Shown piece by piece: positions 1 through 9,757 of a stretch of DNA of 54,764 nt. Origin of the DNA: Acinetobacter rathckeae (lineage in GTDB: Bacteria > Pseudomonadota > Gammaproteobacteria > Pseudomonadales > Moraxellaceae); NCBI RefSeq assembly GCF_015627125.1, contig NZ_VTDO01000011.1, positions 1-54,764 of the forward strand. Reading direction: 5' to 3'. The notes beneath the pieces are model-generated. The model was given only the letters and a program-made list of their open reading frames with translations, was not told the DNA's origin and ran no database searches. The position numbers and the translations under genes are program-made. Every line of letters begins with the position of its first letter. Position 1 is the stretch's first letter.

Positions 1-650
1 ATATAACACATCAGATAATCTGTATTAGGAATTTTTTGAATAAAATCCTCACCAGTCACAGCCTCATAATATTTTGTAGGTTCTGAACTTAAAATACACT
101 TTTCAAATTCACTAAACCAATCTGCAATAAGCAAGCTATTTTTAGGTGCAGCAATAAACCAGTTTTCAAATATAGGAAGTTCACTATTTGTAGTACAATG
201 GTCAGAATAAAAGAGAAAATTACTATTTTGGTCTAGCTTATCTAGAAACCAGCTAAAATCCTGTGTAATAAATATAGATGCATCCATCCAAATTCCACCA
301 TATTTTTTTAATAATGCAAGCCTAATATAGTCAGCCTGAATCGCCTTCTTTAGTTTTTTATCATCTAAACTTGGCATATCTATATATTTATGAATATTAC
401 TGCTATTCAATATAAAAACGTCATAATCACAACAAACATTTTTTGTATTTTCTATACAGTAGTCAACAAGGTGATTTGGATGCTCTGACTCCCAATACAT
501 CCAAATCACCTTTGGAATATTTTCTTTGGAGCCATCAGTTTTATTGGTAAACCAATATTCTTTAGCTGTATAAATAGAGAAAATGAAATTAAAAACAGAT
601 TTTAATACATGAAATAAAAATCTTAAAAAAGTAGAAACAGGCTTATTCAC
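1..650 (-). CDS. Capsular polysaccharide synthesis-type glycosyltransferase, partial (3' end outside window)
   Basis: The frame is open from a GTG codon at 648-650 to the window edge, about 216 residues with no stop. GTG is chosen because a GGAG ribosome site lies 7 bases upstream, just after the stop of the preceding gene. The protein reads IPKVIWMYWE near residue 50, then QADYIRLALLKKYGGIWMDA. This pattern and the acidic MDAS motif (nucleotide-sugar/metal site) are typical of the Caps_synt / GT32-like sugar transferases of capsule loci. It probably adds a sugar to the lipid-linked repeat unit at the cytoplasmic face. It is the last gene visible in the polysaccharide operon; only 10 bases separate it from the glycosyltransferase upstream. 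Donor and acceptor sugars cannot be told. Confidence 0.82.
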   Translation of the reverse strand, partial: MNKPVSTFLRFLFHVLKSVFNFIFSIYTAKEYWFTNKTDGSKENIPKVIWMYWESEHPNHLVDYCIENTKNVCCDYDVFILNSSNIHKYIDMPSLDDKKLKKAIQADYIRLALLKKYGGIWMDASIFITQDFSWFLDKLDQNSNFLFYSDHCTTNSELPIFENWFIAAPKNSLLIADWFSEFEKCILSSEPTKYYEAVTGEDFIQKIPNTDYLMCY

Positions 651-660
651 AGTATGCTCC

Positions 661-1563
661 TCACAATTGTTTAAAGTAAAAATATATAAATTTTAAAGCA
701 ACATCTATGGGTGGCTTTTCTTTATACATCAATACTATAGATTTTTTTAATCCAGAAAAATTTTTAACATGTGAATAATAGTCTAAGTAAATTTTTTTCA
801 AACTATGATCTGTAAAGTGACGATGTTTATCAAACGATTTTAGAAAATCTATGGCTGTTCTATAATCATCTATTATTTTCTGATTTGTTTGATGAACCGC
901 ACTTTCTTCTCTTTGGCGATATTTTACTAAACTATGCTTTGTATGCATTATAGAAACATCTTTTAAATATAGCTGAACAAAGAAATGTATATCTTCTAAA
1001 ATAATACCTTTTTTAAACTCCATATCTTTTAGTAAATCATTTTTTATTACCCTAAGCCAAGATTGCCAAGAACATTCTTTAAACACTTTTGTCAGAAAAT
1101 CTATATCTTTATAATAAGTACCGTTTGGTAAAGAATCATTTACAGACCATAATATTTCATTGCCATTACTACTTACAGCTGATGCTTCAAAGCTTAAAAT
1201 ATCTATCTCAGGATGCTTATTAAGAGACTGAATTATTTCGTATATATAATTTTTTTCTAAAATGTCATCAGGATCTAAAAAAGCAATAAACTTTCCTCTT
1301 GCTAAAGCTAATCCAGTATTCCTTGCCATGCTCACACCAGCATTACTCTGATTTACTATTTTAATATTAGCCTTTATATGTTGTGGTAAAATTTCTGTTT
1401 TATCAAAAATAATATCAACGGAGCGATCTAAACTACCATCGTTAATAAAAACAACTTCTACATTATTATTTAATTGAGGGTATAAATCACTTAAAAAATC
1501 ATCTATATATATTTCCACATTATAAACTGGCACAATAATACTTAATAGATTTTCATTTGACAT
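661..1563 (-). CDS. Family 2 glycosyltransferase of the polysaccharide locus
   Basis: This 300-residue protein begins LLSIIVPVYNVEIYIDDFLSDL, the hallmark of the GT-A fold family 2 transferases. The first acidic motif is FINDGSLD near residue 40, a SNAGVSMARNTGL segment follows, and the DXD-type metal-binding motif is AFLDPDDIL near residue 97. It has no membrane segment except a hydrophobic C-terminal tail, so it likely works at the inner face of the inner membrane. It starts one base after the wzx stop codon and is therefore translationally coupled. It is one of four sugar transferases in the window that would build the capsule repeat unit; the linkage it makes is unknown. Confidence 0.88.
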   Translation of the reverse strand: MSNENLLSIIVPVYNVEIYIDDFLSDLYPQLNNNVEVVFINDGSLDRSVDIIFDKTEILPQHIKANIKIVNQSNAGVSMARNTGLALARGKFIAFLDPDDILEKNYIYEIIQSLNKHPEIDILSFEASAVSSNGNEILWSVNDSLPNGTYYKDIDFLTKVFKECSWQSWLRVIKNDLLKDMEFKKGIILEDIHFFVQLYLKDVSIMHTKHSLVKYRQREESAVHQTNQKIIDDYRTAIDFLKSFDKHRHFTDHSLKKIYLDYYSHVKNFSGLKKSIVLMYKEKPPIDVALKFIYFYFKQL

Positions 1564-1564
1564 A

Positions 1565-2860
1565 TTATTTACCTAATTTATGACCTAATATATTCTTTAT
1601 ATAAAAACTTTTTAATTGCACTTTAAATAACAATCCATTTTTAAAAAAATAGTTAGCTAGTGTACCTGCAACTAACTCTGTAATAAATATTGAGGTAACT
1701 GCCCCATATATTCCATAAAAATTTATTAAGAAGTAAGCCATAAATAAGTTTAAGAAGACAAGAAAAAGTGTCTTATTTCTTAAGTATTTATGTCCGCCAA
1801 AACAGATGATATATTTATCAGCAACTGTTGCTAAACCTGAAAACATGCAGACTAAAACTAAATAAAGTACAATATTATTTACTTCTTTATAATCAGGTCC
1901 ATATAACCATTCTACAAGAGTATGCCCAAATAAATATAAAAATATAAATGCAGCCAAAGAAACACTAAAAACAATAAAATTTAATACTGCTAGCATTTCA
2001 GCACTACGTTGCTCATTTTTCTCTTGATACACTTGGGTCATATAAGAACAAATTATTGCATTAAGAACAAAGTAGTAACTTGTCCCAAGAGTCACAGCAA
2101 TTGAATAAATACCTAAGTCATGCTGTGATTTTAAACCTAAAAATAATTGACAAATCTTTGTATATAAAACAATAGAGAAACTATATAGAACAAGGTCTTT
2201 ACCAACATTTATCATATACTTTTGATATATTCTTACTCTATTTTTATTTAATTTCCTTAATTCAACTTTATTATTATTATAGATGTAAAGCCGTATAAGA
2301 TAAGGAATAACTGTCAATGAAATAATAGGTGCACAAAACCAAATAACATCTAGTTTTAGTTCAACAACAATATAACGAATAAGAAGAGAAATTGCTAACC
2401 CAATAGTATTACAAATTACATTTATTTTAGATTTAAGTTGAGCATCAAAGTATATATTATATACATCTTGTAATGAAAAAAATACTGCAACACATGTTGC
2501 AAGTGAATAAGAAAGTGTTAAAAAGTCAACCGTATAATATAAGTAAACAATTAACATATATGCCATAATAAAATAAATAGTATTTCTAATTATTCTTGTT
2601 GTTTCTATAATTCTTTGGCCTATTTTTACGCTAGTACTCGTTTTTTGGAAGATTACATTTTCAGAACCAAACATTGCTACAGTCTGTAATACAGCAAAGA
2701 TTGAGCTTGCAAAGACTAATTTACCAAAATTTTCAGGGCCAATATATTTAGCAACTAAGGACGTTACAAATATCAACCCAAAAATAGACAATGATTTTTC
2801 AGCCACAATCCAAAGTGTATTAGAAAATACATTAAACTTTATATTCTTTAAATTATACAT
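1565..2860 (-). CDS. wzx: Wzx-type O-unit/capsule repeat-unit flippase
   Basis: A 431-residue, strongly hydrophobic protein with about 12 predicted membrane helices. It starts NTLWIVAEKSLSIFGLIFVTSLVAKYIGPENFG, the conserved N-terminal signature of the polysaccharide transporter (PST/MOP) superfamily. It would flip undecaprenyl-linked repeat units from the cytoplasmic to the periplasmic face of the inner membrane. It lies between sugar transferases in the locus, as expected for Wzx. The sequence is very rich in A+T (many AAA, TTT and ATA codons) compared with the rml/wz genes, typical of the variable, horizontally exchanged part of capsule loci. A Wzy polymerase is less likely because the N terminus is clearly of flippase type. 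Confidence 0.88.
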   Translation of the reverse strand: MYNLKNIKFNVFSNTLWIVAEKSLSIFGLIFVTSLVAKYIGPENFGKLVFASSIFAVLQTVAMFGSENVIFQKTSTSVKIGQRIIETTRIIRNTIYFIMAYMLIVYLYYTVDFLTLSYSLATCVAVFFSLQDVYNIYFDAQLKSKINVICNTIGLAISLLIRYIVVELKLDVIWFCAPIISLTVIPYLIRLYIYNNNKVELRKLNKNRVRIYQKYMINVGKDLVLYSFSIVLYTKICQLFLGLKSQHDLGIYSIAVTLGTSYYFVLNAIICSYMTQVYQEKNEQRSAEMLAVLNFIVFSVSLAAFIFLYLFGHTLVEWLYGPDYKEVNNIVLYLVLVCMFSGLATVADKYIICFGGHKYLRNKTLFLVFLNLFMAYFLINFYGIYGAVTSIFITELVAGTLANYFFKNGLLFKVQLKSFYIKNILGHKLGK

Positions 2861-3050
2861 TTAGATACTTAAAATAAAACTTCTTATTCGAATAATAACT
2901 TACTTGCTCATTTAGTAACAGTACTTGATAAGACATATAAACTAAAATCATAGTATCTCATACGTACTATACTAACTCTTAGGCAAGGAGGTCTAAATAT
3001 CTTCAAAAAGCTTTAAGCTTCAAAGCATTTTCATTATCAGACTCTCTACT

Positions 3051-3821
3051 TTACACAACTCGCTTCACCCAACTACATAACCATCTAAAAAAGGTTTTTC
3101 TAGCAAAAAATCTATTTAAAAACTTTAATGAACTCACGTAGAAGCAAGTGCATGTTGTAAAGTAGACTTGCCAAGATTTTCTTTGCTGTTGTAGTTTAAT
3201 ATATTCGGCCTTTGCTGCTAAAAAATTTTGGTCTATATTGCCTTTACTTTTATGAAGTAAATGAAAATCTATAACATAACTTTTTAAACCTAAAAACTGT
3301 GCATTTTGGCATAGGTCTAAACCGTATAAGTGAAAGCCTTTCATTTGTGTGCTGCAACTGAGGTTATGCTTCATATTTATGATCATAAAATTTTCATCTA
3401 CACTCATGACTTCAGATGGAAAAGGACCATAACTCTGATTATCAGCATGTGGGTCTGTAATTCGTGCAATCAGCTTCCCTTTAGCTGTTCTACCAGCATT
3501 ACCAATAACTGCCCAGTTAGGATCTACTTTGTCTAACTCAGCAATTTTGTTAAGCAGGTGATCTTTTCTGTCAAAATTAAATAAAATATCCTGATGACAA
3601 AAAATTAAATACTTTGCAGTACATTGATTAATTGCATAGTTTATACCACTAAAACCGTCAAAACTATTATTGTTCTTATTATCAAAATAATAAAATTCAG
3701 CGTCAGTAAAACCTGCTTGCTTCGCACTTTCCACCATTTCTTGGTATTCGTCAAAACGTGTGACCAAAGTACAAAAGCAAAATAACTTGGTACTTTGGTT
3801 GAGCGTTGTAATATCTTTCAT
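3051..3821 (-). CDS. Glycosyltransferase-like protein of the polysaccharide locus
   Basis: This 256-residue protein has a compact GT-A-like layout: an N-terminal strand with FCFCTLVTRFDEYQEM, FYYFDNKNNNSFDGFSGINYAI near residue 45, and KYLIFCHQDILF near residue 70, where the HQD may be the metal/nucleotide-sugar site. This layout resembles the 'glycosyltransferase like' family often found in O-antigen and capsule loci. It has no signal peptide. A 190-base gap separates it from the flippase gene downstream, containing a short GCTTT/AAAGC hairpin near 3008-3026, so expression of the distal genes may be reduced or separate. The family assignment is moderately sure; the sugar is unknown. Confidence 0.72.
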   Translation of the reverse strand: MKDITTLNQSTKLFCFCTLVTRFDEYQEMVESAKQAGFTDAEFYYFDNKNNNSFDGFSGINYAINQCTAKYLIFCHQDILFNFDRKDHLLNKIAELDKVDPNWAVIGNAGRTAKGKLIARITDPHADNQSYGPFPSEVMSVDENFMIINMKHNLSCSTQMKGFHLYGLDLCQNAQFLGLKSYVIDFHLLHKSKGNIDQNFLAAKAEYIKLQQQRKSWQVYFTTCTCFYVSSLKFLNRFFARKTFFRWLCSWVKRVV

Positions 3822-3844
3822 TAAATGCGTACGTTCCCTAAACT

Positions 3845-4756
3845 TTATGCGGGCATGAGTTTAACTAAGAAAGATAACCAAATGATGTGTTTTTTATTTT
3901 TTTGCTTTCTTTTTTTATTTATTTTAAATGCATCAAGACTAGATTGCTGACATGACAACATAGCATTGTGCATAGATGCTCGTACATCAAAACCATATTG
4001 GTACATTTTTTTCTTATGTAGTCTGCGACTACGTTTTGTTTGGTCTCTTTGATCTTCTTTTGCAATCACACTTGCGTCATGATAACGAAAGTGGTTAAGT
4101 TGTTCTGGGGTGTAGAATACATCTCCTAACAGAAGCATTTTAAACCATAAGTCCCAATCACCATTGGTGCGTAGCGAAGGCTGTGCCCCACCAACTTTTC
4201 GATAAGTATTGGCATTAAATACAACAGCACTGGCATTAGGTATTGTATTTTTATAGACCAAATATTGGTTTATAAACGCTGTACCTTGCATGCTAAATGC
4301 TTGCTGAAACTGGGTGGGATTGGTTAAGTCTGATGTATGACTTAACCAATCGCCTGTCACCTCTCCACATGCATTCATACGTGTAGATTGACAATATGCC
4401 ACAGCAATTTTTGGCTGTGCTTGCATTGGTGTAACAAGGGTTTCTAATAAAGTGGGCTCTGCAACATCATCTGATTCTGCAATCCAAATAAATTGACCTT
4501 GTGCAAGTTCAAAAACAGCTTTGTTCCACTGAAAAAAAGTAGAACCAGAGTTTTTTTCATTGTAAACAATGTGGCTCACTTTGGGGTGTTGTCGGTATTT
4601 TTCTATAATGTTTCGGCTATTGTCTGGCGACAGATCATCTAGAATAATCAGCTCAAAGTCTTGAAAAGTTTGCTTTAAAATACTTTCTAGCCGTTGCTCT
4701 AAAAACTGTGCATGGTTATAGCTCGGAACAATAACAGATACGACTGGACACCCCAT
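3845..4756 (-). CDS. Family 2 glycosyltransferase of the polysaccharide locus
   Basis: 303 residues. The N terminus VVSVIVPSYNHAQFLEQRLESIL and the LIILDDLSPDNS motif near residue 38 mark a GT-A family 2 transferase. The metal site is probably WIAESDDVA near residue 92, followed by acceptor-binding segments such as TNGDWDLWFKMLLLGD near residue 198. The start has an AGGTAG ribosome site 8 bases upstream. The C terminus is very basic (KINKKRKQKNKKH) and could sit on the membrane surface. It lies directly downstream of rmlC, so it may be a rhamnosyltransferase, but that is only positional inference. Confidence 0.88.
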   Translation of the reverse strand: MGCPVVSVIVPSYNHAQFLEQRLESILKQTFQDFELIILDDLSPDNSRNIIEKYRQHPKVSHIVYNEKNSGSTFFQWNKAVFELAQGQFIWIAESDDVAEPTLLETLVTPMQAQPKIAVAYCQSTRMNACGEVTGDWLSHTSDLTNPTQFQQAFSMQGTAFINQYLVYKNTIPNASAVVFNANTYRKVGGAQPSLRTNGDWDLWFKMLLLGDVFYTPEQLNHFRYHDASVIAKEDQRDQTKRSRRLHKKKMYQYGFDVRASMHNAMLSCQQSSLDAFKINKKRKQKNKKHIIWLSFLVKLMPA

Positions 4757-4770
4757 GTATAAACTACCTA

Positions 4771-5346
4771 TTAAAATACATCGTTGTTGGTTTTTGCTTG
4801 ATTTAAAGACGGTGCAAATTGGTCTTTGTCTGTGAGTTTTAGCTCAACAGATGCATCAATTGGCCACTCAATGCCAATGTCTTTATCATTCCAAACAATA
4901 GAACGCTCGCATGCTTTAGAGTAGTAGTTTGTGGTTTTGTACAAGAACTGGGTATTGTCTTCTAATGCAACAAAACCGTGTGCAAATCCTGCAGGAATCC
5001 AAAACTGCTTATGGTTTTCACCGCTAAGCTCTAAACCGACCCACTGACCAAAAGTTTCTGAGTCTTTGCGAATATCTACGGCAACATCCCAAGCACGGCC
5101 TTGTACTACACGTACAAGTTTACCTTGTGCATGTGGGTTAAGTTGGTAGTGCAAACCACGCAATACTCCTTTTTGCGAATATGAGTGATTGTCTTGTACA
5201 AATTGTGGCACATCTAAGTTTCGCTCACGCAGGGCATTTTCAAAGTTTTGTTGGTTAAAACTTTCCATAAACCAACCACGGTCATCGCCAAATACTTTTG
5301 GCTCTAGTATAAGTAGCCCTTTAATCTTTGTTTCTATAATATTCAT
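4771..5346 (-). CDS. rmlC: dTDP-4-dehydrorhamnose 3,5-epimerase
   Basis: 191 residues, slightly longer than the roughly 185 usual for RmlC. It catalyses the double epimerisation of dTDP-4-keto-6-deoxyglucose, the third step of dTDP-L-rhamnose synthesis. Family motifs are visible: GWFMESFN near residue 24, QDNHSYSQKGVLRGLHYQ near residue 50 (with the catalytic His of LRGLHYQ), and FWIPAGFAHGF near residue 115. It lies 14 bases after rmlA in an rmlBDAC operon. Confidence 0.96.
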   Translation of the reverse strand: MNIIETKIKGLLILEPKVFGDDRGWFMESFNQQNFENALRERNLDVPQFVQDNHSYSQKGVLRGLHYQLNPHAQGKLVRVVQGRAWDVAVDIRKDSETFGQWVGLELSGENHKQFWIPAGFAHGFVALEDNTQFLYKTTNYYSKACERSIVWNDKDIGIEWPIDASVELKLTDKDQFAPSLNQAKTNNDVF

Positions 5347-5360
5347 GATGCAATATTCCC

Positions 5361-6260
5361 TTACGCTTTAGCTTGGTTTTCTTGGTAAAGTTTCAGTAAG
5401 TACTGACCATAACCTGTTTTTTTGAAGAACTCACCACGTGCTAATAATTGTTCTGGGCTAATCCAACCATTGTTAAAAGAAATTTCTTCCAAACTTGCGA
5501 CTTTAAGACCTTGGCGGTGTTCGATTGTTTGTACAAATTGGCTTGCTTCTAGCAATGAGTCGTGTGTACCTGTATCTAACCATGCAAAACCACGGCCCAA
5601 CACTTCAACATTTAACTGCTCTTGCTGTAAGTAAACATTGTTTACATCTGTGATTTCTAACTCACCACGGTGTGATGGTTTAATATTTTTTGCAACGTCA
5701 ACGACACTGTTGTCATAAAAATATAGTCCCGTCACTGCATAGTTTGACTTCGGTTGAGTTGGTTTTTCCTCAATACTTAACGCTTTACCTTGTTGATCAA
5801 AGTCAACCACACCAAAACGCTCTGGGTCATTTACATAATACCCAAAGACTGTTGCACCCTGTTCTTGGGCTGCTGCACGCTTGAGCTGATCACTAAAATG
5901 TTGACCATAAAAAATATTGTCACCTAAAATAAGGCACACATTGTCTTGGCCAATAAACTCTTCACCTAGAATAAAGGCTTGAGCTAAGCCATCTGGAGAA
6001 GGCTGTACTTTATAAGAAAGTTTAATACCGAGTTCTTCACCTGTACCCAATAGTTTTTCAAAATTAGGTAAGTCTTCTGGTGTAGAAATAATAAGAATTT
6101 CATTGATACCCGCAAGCATAAGTACAGATAACGGGTAGTAAATCATTGGCTTGTCATAAATAGGTAAAAGCTGTTTCGATGTACCCATAGTAATTGGATA
6201 TAAGCGTGTACCTGAACCGCCCGCTAAAATAATGCCTTTACGTTTTTTCGTTTGACTCAT
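5361..6260 (-). CDS. rmlA: Glucose-1-phosphate thymidylyltransferase
   Basis: 299 residues, the normal length for RmlA. It joins dTTP and glucose 1-phosphate to give dTDP-glucose, the first step to dTDP-L-rhamnose. The N-terminal signature [15 protein letters not shown] (residues 8-22) binds the nucleotide, and [11 protein letters not shown] near residue 109 holds the metal-binding Asp. It overlaps the end of rmlD by 4 bases (ATGA), showing translational coupling. Confidence 0.97.
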   Translation of the reverse strand: MSQTKKRKGIILAGGSGTRLYPITMGTSKQLLPIYDKPMIYYPLSVLMLAGINEILIISTPEDLPNFEKLLGTGEELGIKLSYKVQPSPDGLAQAFILGEEFIGQDNVCLILGDNIFYGQHFSDQLKRAAAQEQGATVFGYYVNDPERFGVVDFDQQGKALSIEEKPTQPKSNYAVTGLYFYDNSVVDVAKNIKPSHRGELEITDVNNVYLQQEQLNVEVLGRGFAWLDTGTHDSLLEASQFVQTIEHRQGLKVASLEEISFNNGWISPEQLLARGEFFKKTGYGQYLLKLYQENQAKA

Positions 6261-7165
6261 GATAAAATTTCTCCGAGCGTATGTGCCACGCCTTGTTGCC
6301 AGTGTGGCAAATGTACTTTAAATTGTTGTGTTAGCTTATCTGTGTTTAAACGTGAGTTTAAAGGGCGTGTTGCAGGTGTAGGATATGCTTCGGTCGTAAT
6401 AGGATGAACCTTTTTTAGGGTATGTGTTGCACCTAAGCGACTTGCTGTTGCAAAAATAAACTGAGCATACTCAAACCAAGAGGTTTCACCCTGTGGTGCT
6501 AAGTGATAATGCCCATGTAAAGTTTTTTGTAAACTTGGGTTTAATACATAATAACGAATGACCTGAGCGGTAATATCTGCAATGAGTGCAGCACTGGTCG
6601 GTGCACCAATCTGATCAGCAATAATACTCAGCTCTTCTTTCATCTGTGCCAATTTGAGCATGGTCTTAATAAAATTATGGCCATGTGTACCATAGACCCA
6701 ACTGGTACGAAAGTTCAAAAAGTTTACACCAGATTGCTCTAATGCAACTTCACCTGCTCGCTTGCTTTTCCCATACACATTATTTGGTGCGGTTGTATCT
6801 GTTTCAGACCACGGCGTTGTACCTTGGCCTGAAAAAACATAATCTGTAGAGTAATGCACGAGTAATGCATTATGTTTTTTGGCTTGCATCGCCAAATGCT
6901 CTACAGCTAAATGGTTGACTAAATTGGCTTGTTCTTGCTCTGTTTCAGCTTTATCTACGGCAGTATACGCTGTGGCATTCACCACAATATGAGGTTGATA
7001 CTGCTCGAACACTTGACTGATTTGGTCAAAGTCACAAAGATCGCCACTCAAACCCAATGTAGGATGTATTTGGCGGTCTAATGCCAATACATCACCTAAA
7101 GGCTGTAAAGCACGTTGTAGCTCCCAACCAACTTGTCCATTTTTACCAAGTAATAGTATTTTCAT
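6257..7165 (-). CDS. rmlD: dTDP-4-dehydrorhamnose reductase
   Basis: This enzyme reduces dTDP-4-keto-L-rhamnose to dTDP-L-rhamnose with NAD(P)H. The start is placed at the ATG giving [16 protein letters not shown], the usual RmlD N terminus with a GxxGxxG cofactor site. A GTG at 7180 overlapping the rmlB stop would add five residues and is the alternative start. The catalytic triad region is visible as STDYVFSG near residue 115 followed by YGKSKRAGE (Tyr and Lys of the short-chain dehydrogenase type). Length is about 302 residues, normal for the family. Confidence 0.95.
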   Translation of the reverse strand: MKILLLGKNGQVGWELQRALQPLGDVLALDRQIHPTLGLSGDLCDFDQISQVFEQYQPHIVVNATAYTAVDKAETEQEQANLVNHLAVEHLAMQAKKHNALLVHYSTDYVFSGQGTTPWSETDTTAPNNVYGKSKRAGEVALEQSGVNFLNFRTSWVYGTHGHNFIKTMLKLAQMKEELSIIADQIGAPTSAALIADITAQVIRYYVLNPSLQKTLHGHYHLAPQGETSWFEYAQFIFATASRLGATHTLKKVHPITTEAYPTPATRPLNSRLNTDKLTQQFKVHLPHWQQGVAHTLGEILS

Positions 7166-7176
7166 ACGTAGCAATC

Positions 7177-8250
7177 TCACTGCTCGGCTTGGTATTGTTG
7201 GGTTAGCCAGTTTTTGTAGTCACCACTTTGTACATTTTCAATCCACTGTGTATTCTCTAAATACCACTGCACTGTTTTTCTTAGGCCTGTTTCAAAACTT
7301 TCTAGTGGAACCCAACCTAAATCTTTCTCAATTTTACTTGCATCAATGGCATAACGTAAATCATGGCCAGGGCGGTCTTTTACATAAGTAATTAAGTCTT
7401 GGTAATGTTCAACACCTGCCGGTTTATTGGGTGCTAATTCTTCCAAAAGTGTACAAATAGATTTTACAACATCTATATTTTTTTGCTCGTTGTGACCACC
7501 AATATTATATGTTTCACCTATTTTCGCTTCGGTCACGACTTTATATAAAGCACGAGCATGATCTTCTACATATAACCAGTCACGAATTTGCTCACCATTG
7601 CCATAAACTGGCAGTGCTTTACCTGCAAGTGCATTTAAGATAATAAGAGGAATAAGCTTTTCAGGGAAGTGGAATGGCCCATAGTTATTTGAACAGTTCG
7701 TCAGTACAACAGGTAGCCCATAGGTTCTGTGCCATGCACGTACTAAATGGTCTGAGCTGGCTTTACTTGCAGAATACGGTGAGCTTGGTGCATACGGTGT
7801 AGTTTCTGTAAATAAATCCTCTGTACCTTCTAAATCACCATACACTTCATCTGTAGAAATATGATGGAAACGGAACGTCGCTTTTTTACTTTCTTCTAAA
7901 GCATTCCAATAAAAACGCGTAGCCTCTAGTAATTGGTACGTACCAATAATATTGGTTTCAATAAAGTCTTGTGACCCTGTAATCGAACGGTCTACGTGTG
8001 ACTCAGCAGCCAAATGCATGACTAAATCTGGCTGAAACTCTTGAAAGATTTGATCTAATGCAACACGATCACAAATGTCAGTTTGTGAAAACTGGTAACG
8101 CTCATTATTCGCAACACTCACCAATGACTCTAGATTACCTGCATAAGTCAGCTTATCTAGATTTAAAACATGGTGTGTTGTATTTTGAATAATATGGCGC
8201 ACAACGGCTGACCCAATAAATCCTGCACCACCTGTGACTAAAATGTTCAT
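7177..8250 (-). CDS. rmlB: dTDP-glucose 4,6-dehydratase
   Basis: 357 residues. It converts dTDP-glucose to dTDP-4-keto-6-deoxyglucose, the second step to dTDP-rhamnose. The Rossmann motif [12 protein letters not shown] is at residues 6-17. HISTDEVYG near residue 134 contains the catalytic Thr-Asp-Glu, and [11 protein letters not shown] near residue 160 contains the YxxxK pair. It is the first of four linked rml genes, which suggests that the exported polysaccharide contains rhamnose. Confidence 0.97.
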   Translation of the reverse strand: MNILVTGGAGFIGSAVVRHIIQNTTHHVLNLDKLTYAGNLESLVSVANNERYQFSQTDICDRVALDQIFQEFQPDLVMHLAAESHVDRSITGSQDFIETNIIGTYQLLEATRFYWNALEESKKATFRFHHISTDEVYGDLEGTEDLFTETTPYAPSSPYSASKASSDHLVRAWHRTYGLPVVLTNCSNNYGPFHFPEKLIPLIILNALAGKALPVYGNGEQIRDWLYVEDHARALYKVVTEAKIGETYNIGGHNEQKNIDVVKSICTLLEELAPNKPAGVEHYQDLITYVKDRPGHDLRYAIDASKIEKDLGWVPLESFETGLRKTVQWYLENTQWIENVQSGDYKNWLTQQYQAEQ

Positions 8251-8282
8251 CTTTAAAACACCATTGTATTGATTTAAATTTG

Positions 8283-9728
8283 TTAAAAAACGAGTGGAAA
8301 TTTCACACCCAAAGAAACGCCATTATCGAAGTGTCGAGATTCTGAATGCCCAACCCAACCATTTAGTTGTACTTCGTAACCAGGCTTAAATGTATTCACC
8401 CACCCAAGCTGTAGTGCTTTTATGGTGTCTTCTACTGGAAATGCTTTATTAATATGCACACCTTGGTTGACTGTATTAGATTGATCTACTTTTGCATATA
8501 ACAATCGGGTATTTACACGGTTGGTCGCATCTAGCTGTATATTTCCACCAATGCTGTACATTTGACCATCCCCGCCCATGGCATGTCCTAGTGGGTAACC
8601 ATATTCGTAGTACCCACCTCTATAGACATGATGGTTATAGGTATAGCCCCAGACTTTGCCGCTGGTGCGGGTATCTGCCCACTCTGCATAGATTTGATAA
8701 GGCAAACCTTGGTAACTAGAAGAAAAGTCTAGGCCTGCTAAGTATAAATTACGTGATGGTAATTTACCTGCTTCATCTTCACCGACTAATTGACCATATA
8801 TACCTACAGGTAGTTGCAATAAAGGCTGTAAATTAAGTCTGGCATCGAAACCACCAAGCTGATTTGAAGGGTCTAATGTATTGCCATATACATTATCTTG
8901 ACCTATAGTCGCTTTCCATAAAGTACTTAACCCTTCATCTCTATTTTTACCACCCCACTGAATAGACCTAGATGCACCAAGCTCTAAAAATGAAAAAGGT
9001 TGTATGGTTACACGCATGCCCAAAAGTTTAGTTTGTGGTAATGCTGTATAGTGCTGTAACTGGCCTGCAAACAGTTGGTATTGCCATGGGCCTAACCAAG
9101 ACAGCCATTTGGTTTCAAAAGCTTGTTGCTGTGCACGTTGGGCTGAAAAACCTGCCACTGGACGAGTAGCATCACCACGAATTAAACTGCCATCATGCCC
9201 AGGCCCCCACCACACAGGTATGTCGCCAACAATAAGCCATTGGTTCCATAATTTTCCTGCCGCATAAGAGCCATTAAGGTTCAGCTTATTGTTTGTGCTA
9301 ATACGCTGTTCGGCTTCAACATTAGTTTGTAAATGTATATCCCAATTTGAGCGACTCTGTTGTAACGTCAGCCCAGCATTATATTGAGCTGCATTGCTTG
9401 CTGTTTCAGAAAAACTCGCAGGCAACCGGTTTTGAGCTGTTGCAACATTAATCTGTGCAGTGGCAAATGCTTGTGGCTGTAGCTTTTGCGAAACGGCATC
9501 AAGTACCTTTTTTTGAGCACTGTTTTTAATCACAGCATGGCTTAAAGCATCACTCACCGCATCTGCACTGATTGGCCAAGTTGAGGTGCTCAGTGCTATC
9601 ACGCCTTGCTGGTTTAGCCAGTTAAGGTCTGAGCGTAGATTATTGTCATTCAGCAACAAAGCTTGTGCAGATGCACACGTACCTGTTAAACCCAATATAG
9701 ACAGCAACAGTATTTTTTTAAACAACAT
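8283..9728 (-). CDS. wzi: Capsule assembly Wzi-family outer membrane protein
   Basis: The start is the ATG at 9728, because GAGGAAAG lies just upstream of it; the longer reading would begin at a GTG that is itself part of this ribosome site. The product (481 residues) starts [21 protein letters not shown], a signal peptide with cleavage after ASA. The rest resembles Wzi-type 18-strand beta barrels that bind capsule to the outer surface: [35 protein letters not shown] and [11 protein letters not shown] segments, ending in the aromatic residue of LGVKFPLVF. It sits inside the operon between wzc and rmlB. Confidence 0.88.
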   Translation of the reverse strand: MLFKKILLLSILGLTGTCASAQALLLNDNNLRSDLNWLNQQGVIALSTSTWPISADAVSDALSHAVIKNSAQKKVLDAVSQKLQPQAFATAQINVATAQNRLPASFSETASNAAQYNAGLTLQQSRSNWDIHLQTNVEAEQRISTNNKLNLNGSYAAGKLWNQWLIVGDIPVWWGPGHDGSLIRGDATRPVAGFSAQRAQQQAFETKWLSWLGPWQYQLFAGQLQHYTALPQTKLLGMRVTIQPFSFLELGASRSIQWGGKNRDEGLSTLWKATIGQDNVYGNTLDPSNQLGGFDARLNLQPLLQLPVGIYGQLVGEDEAGKLPSRNLYLAGLDFSSSYQGLPYQIYAEWADTRTSGKVWGYTYNHHVYRGGYYEYGYPLGHAMGGDGQMYSIGGNIQLDATNRVNTRLLYAKVDQSNTVNQGVHINKAFPVEDTIKALQLGWVNTFKPGYEVQLNGWVGHSESRHFDNGVSLGVKFPLVF

Positions 9729-9757
9729 ATCTTTCCTCACTTGGCATTTATATCAAT

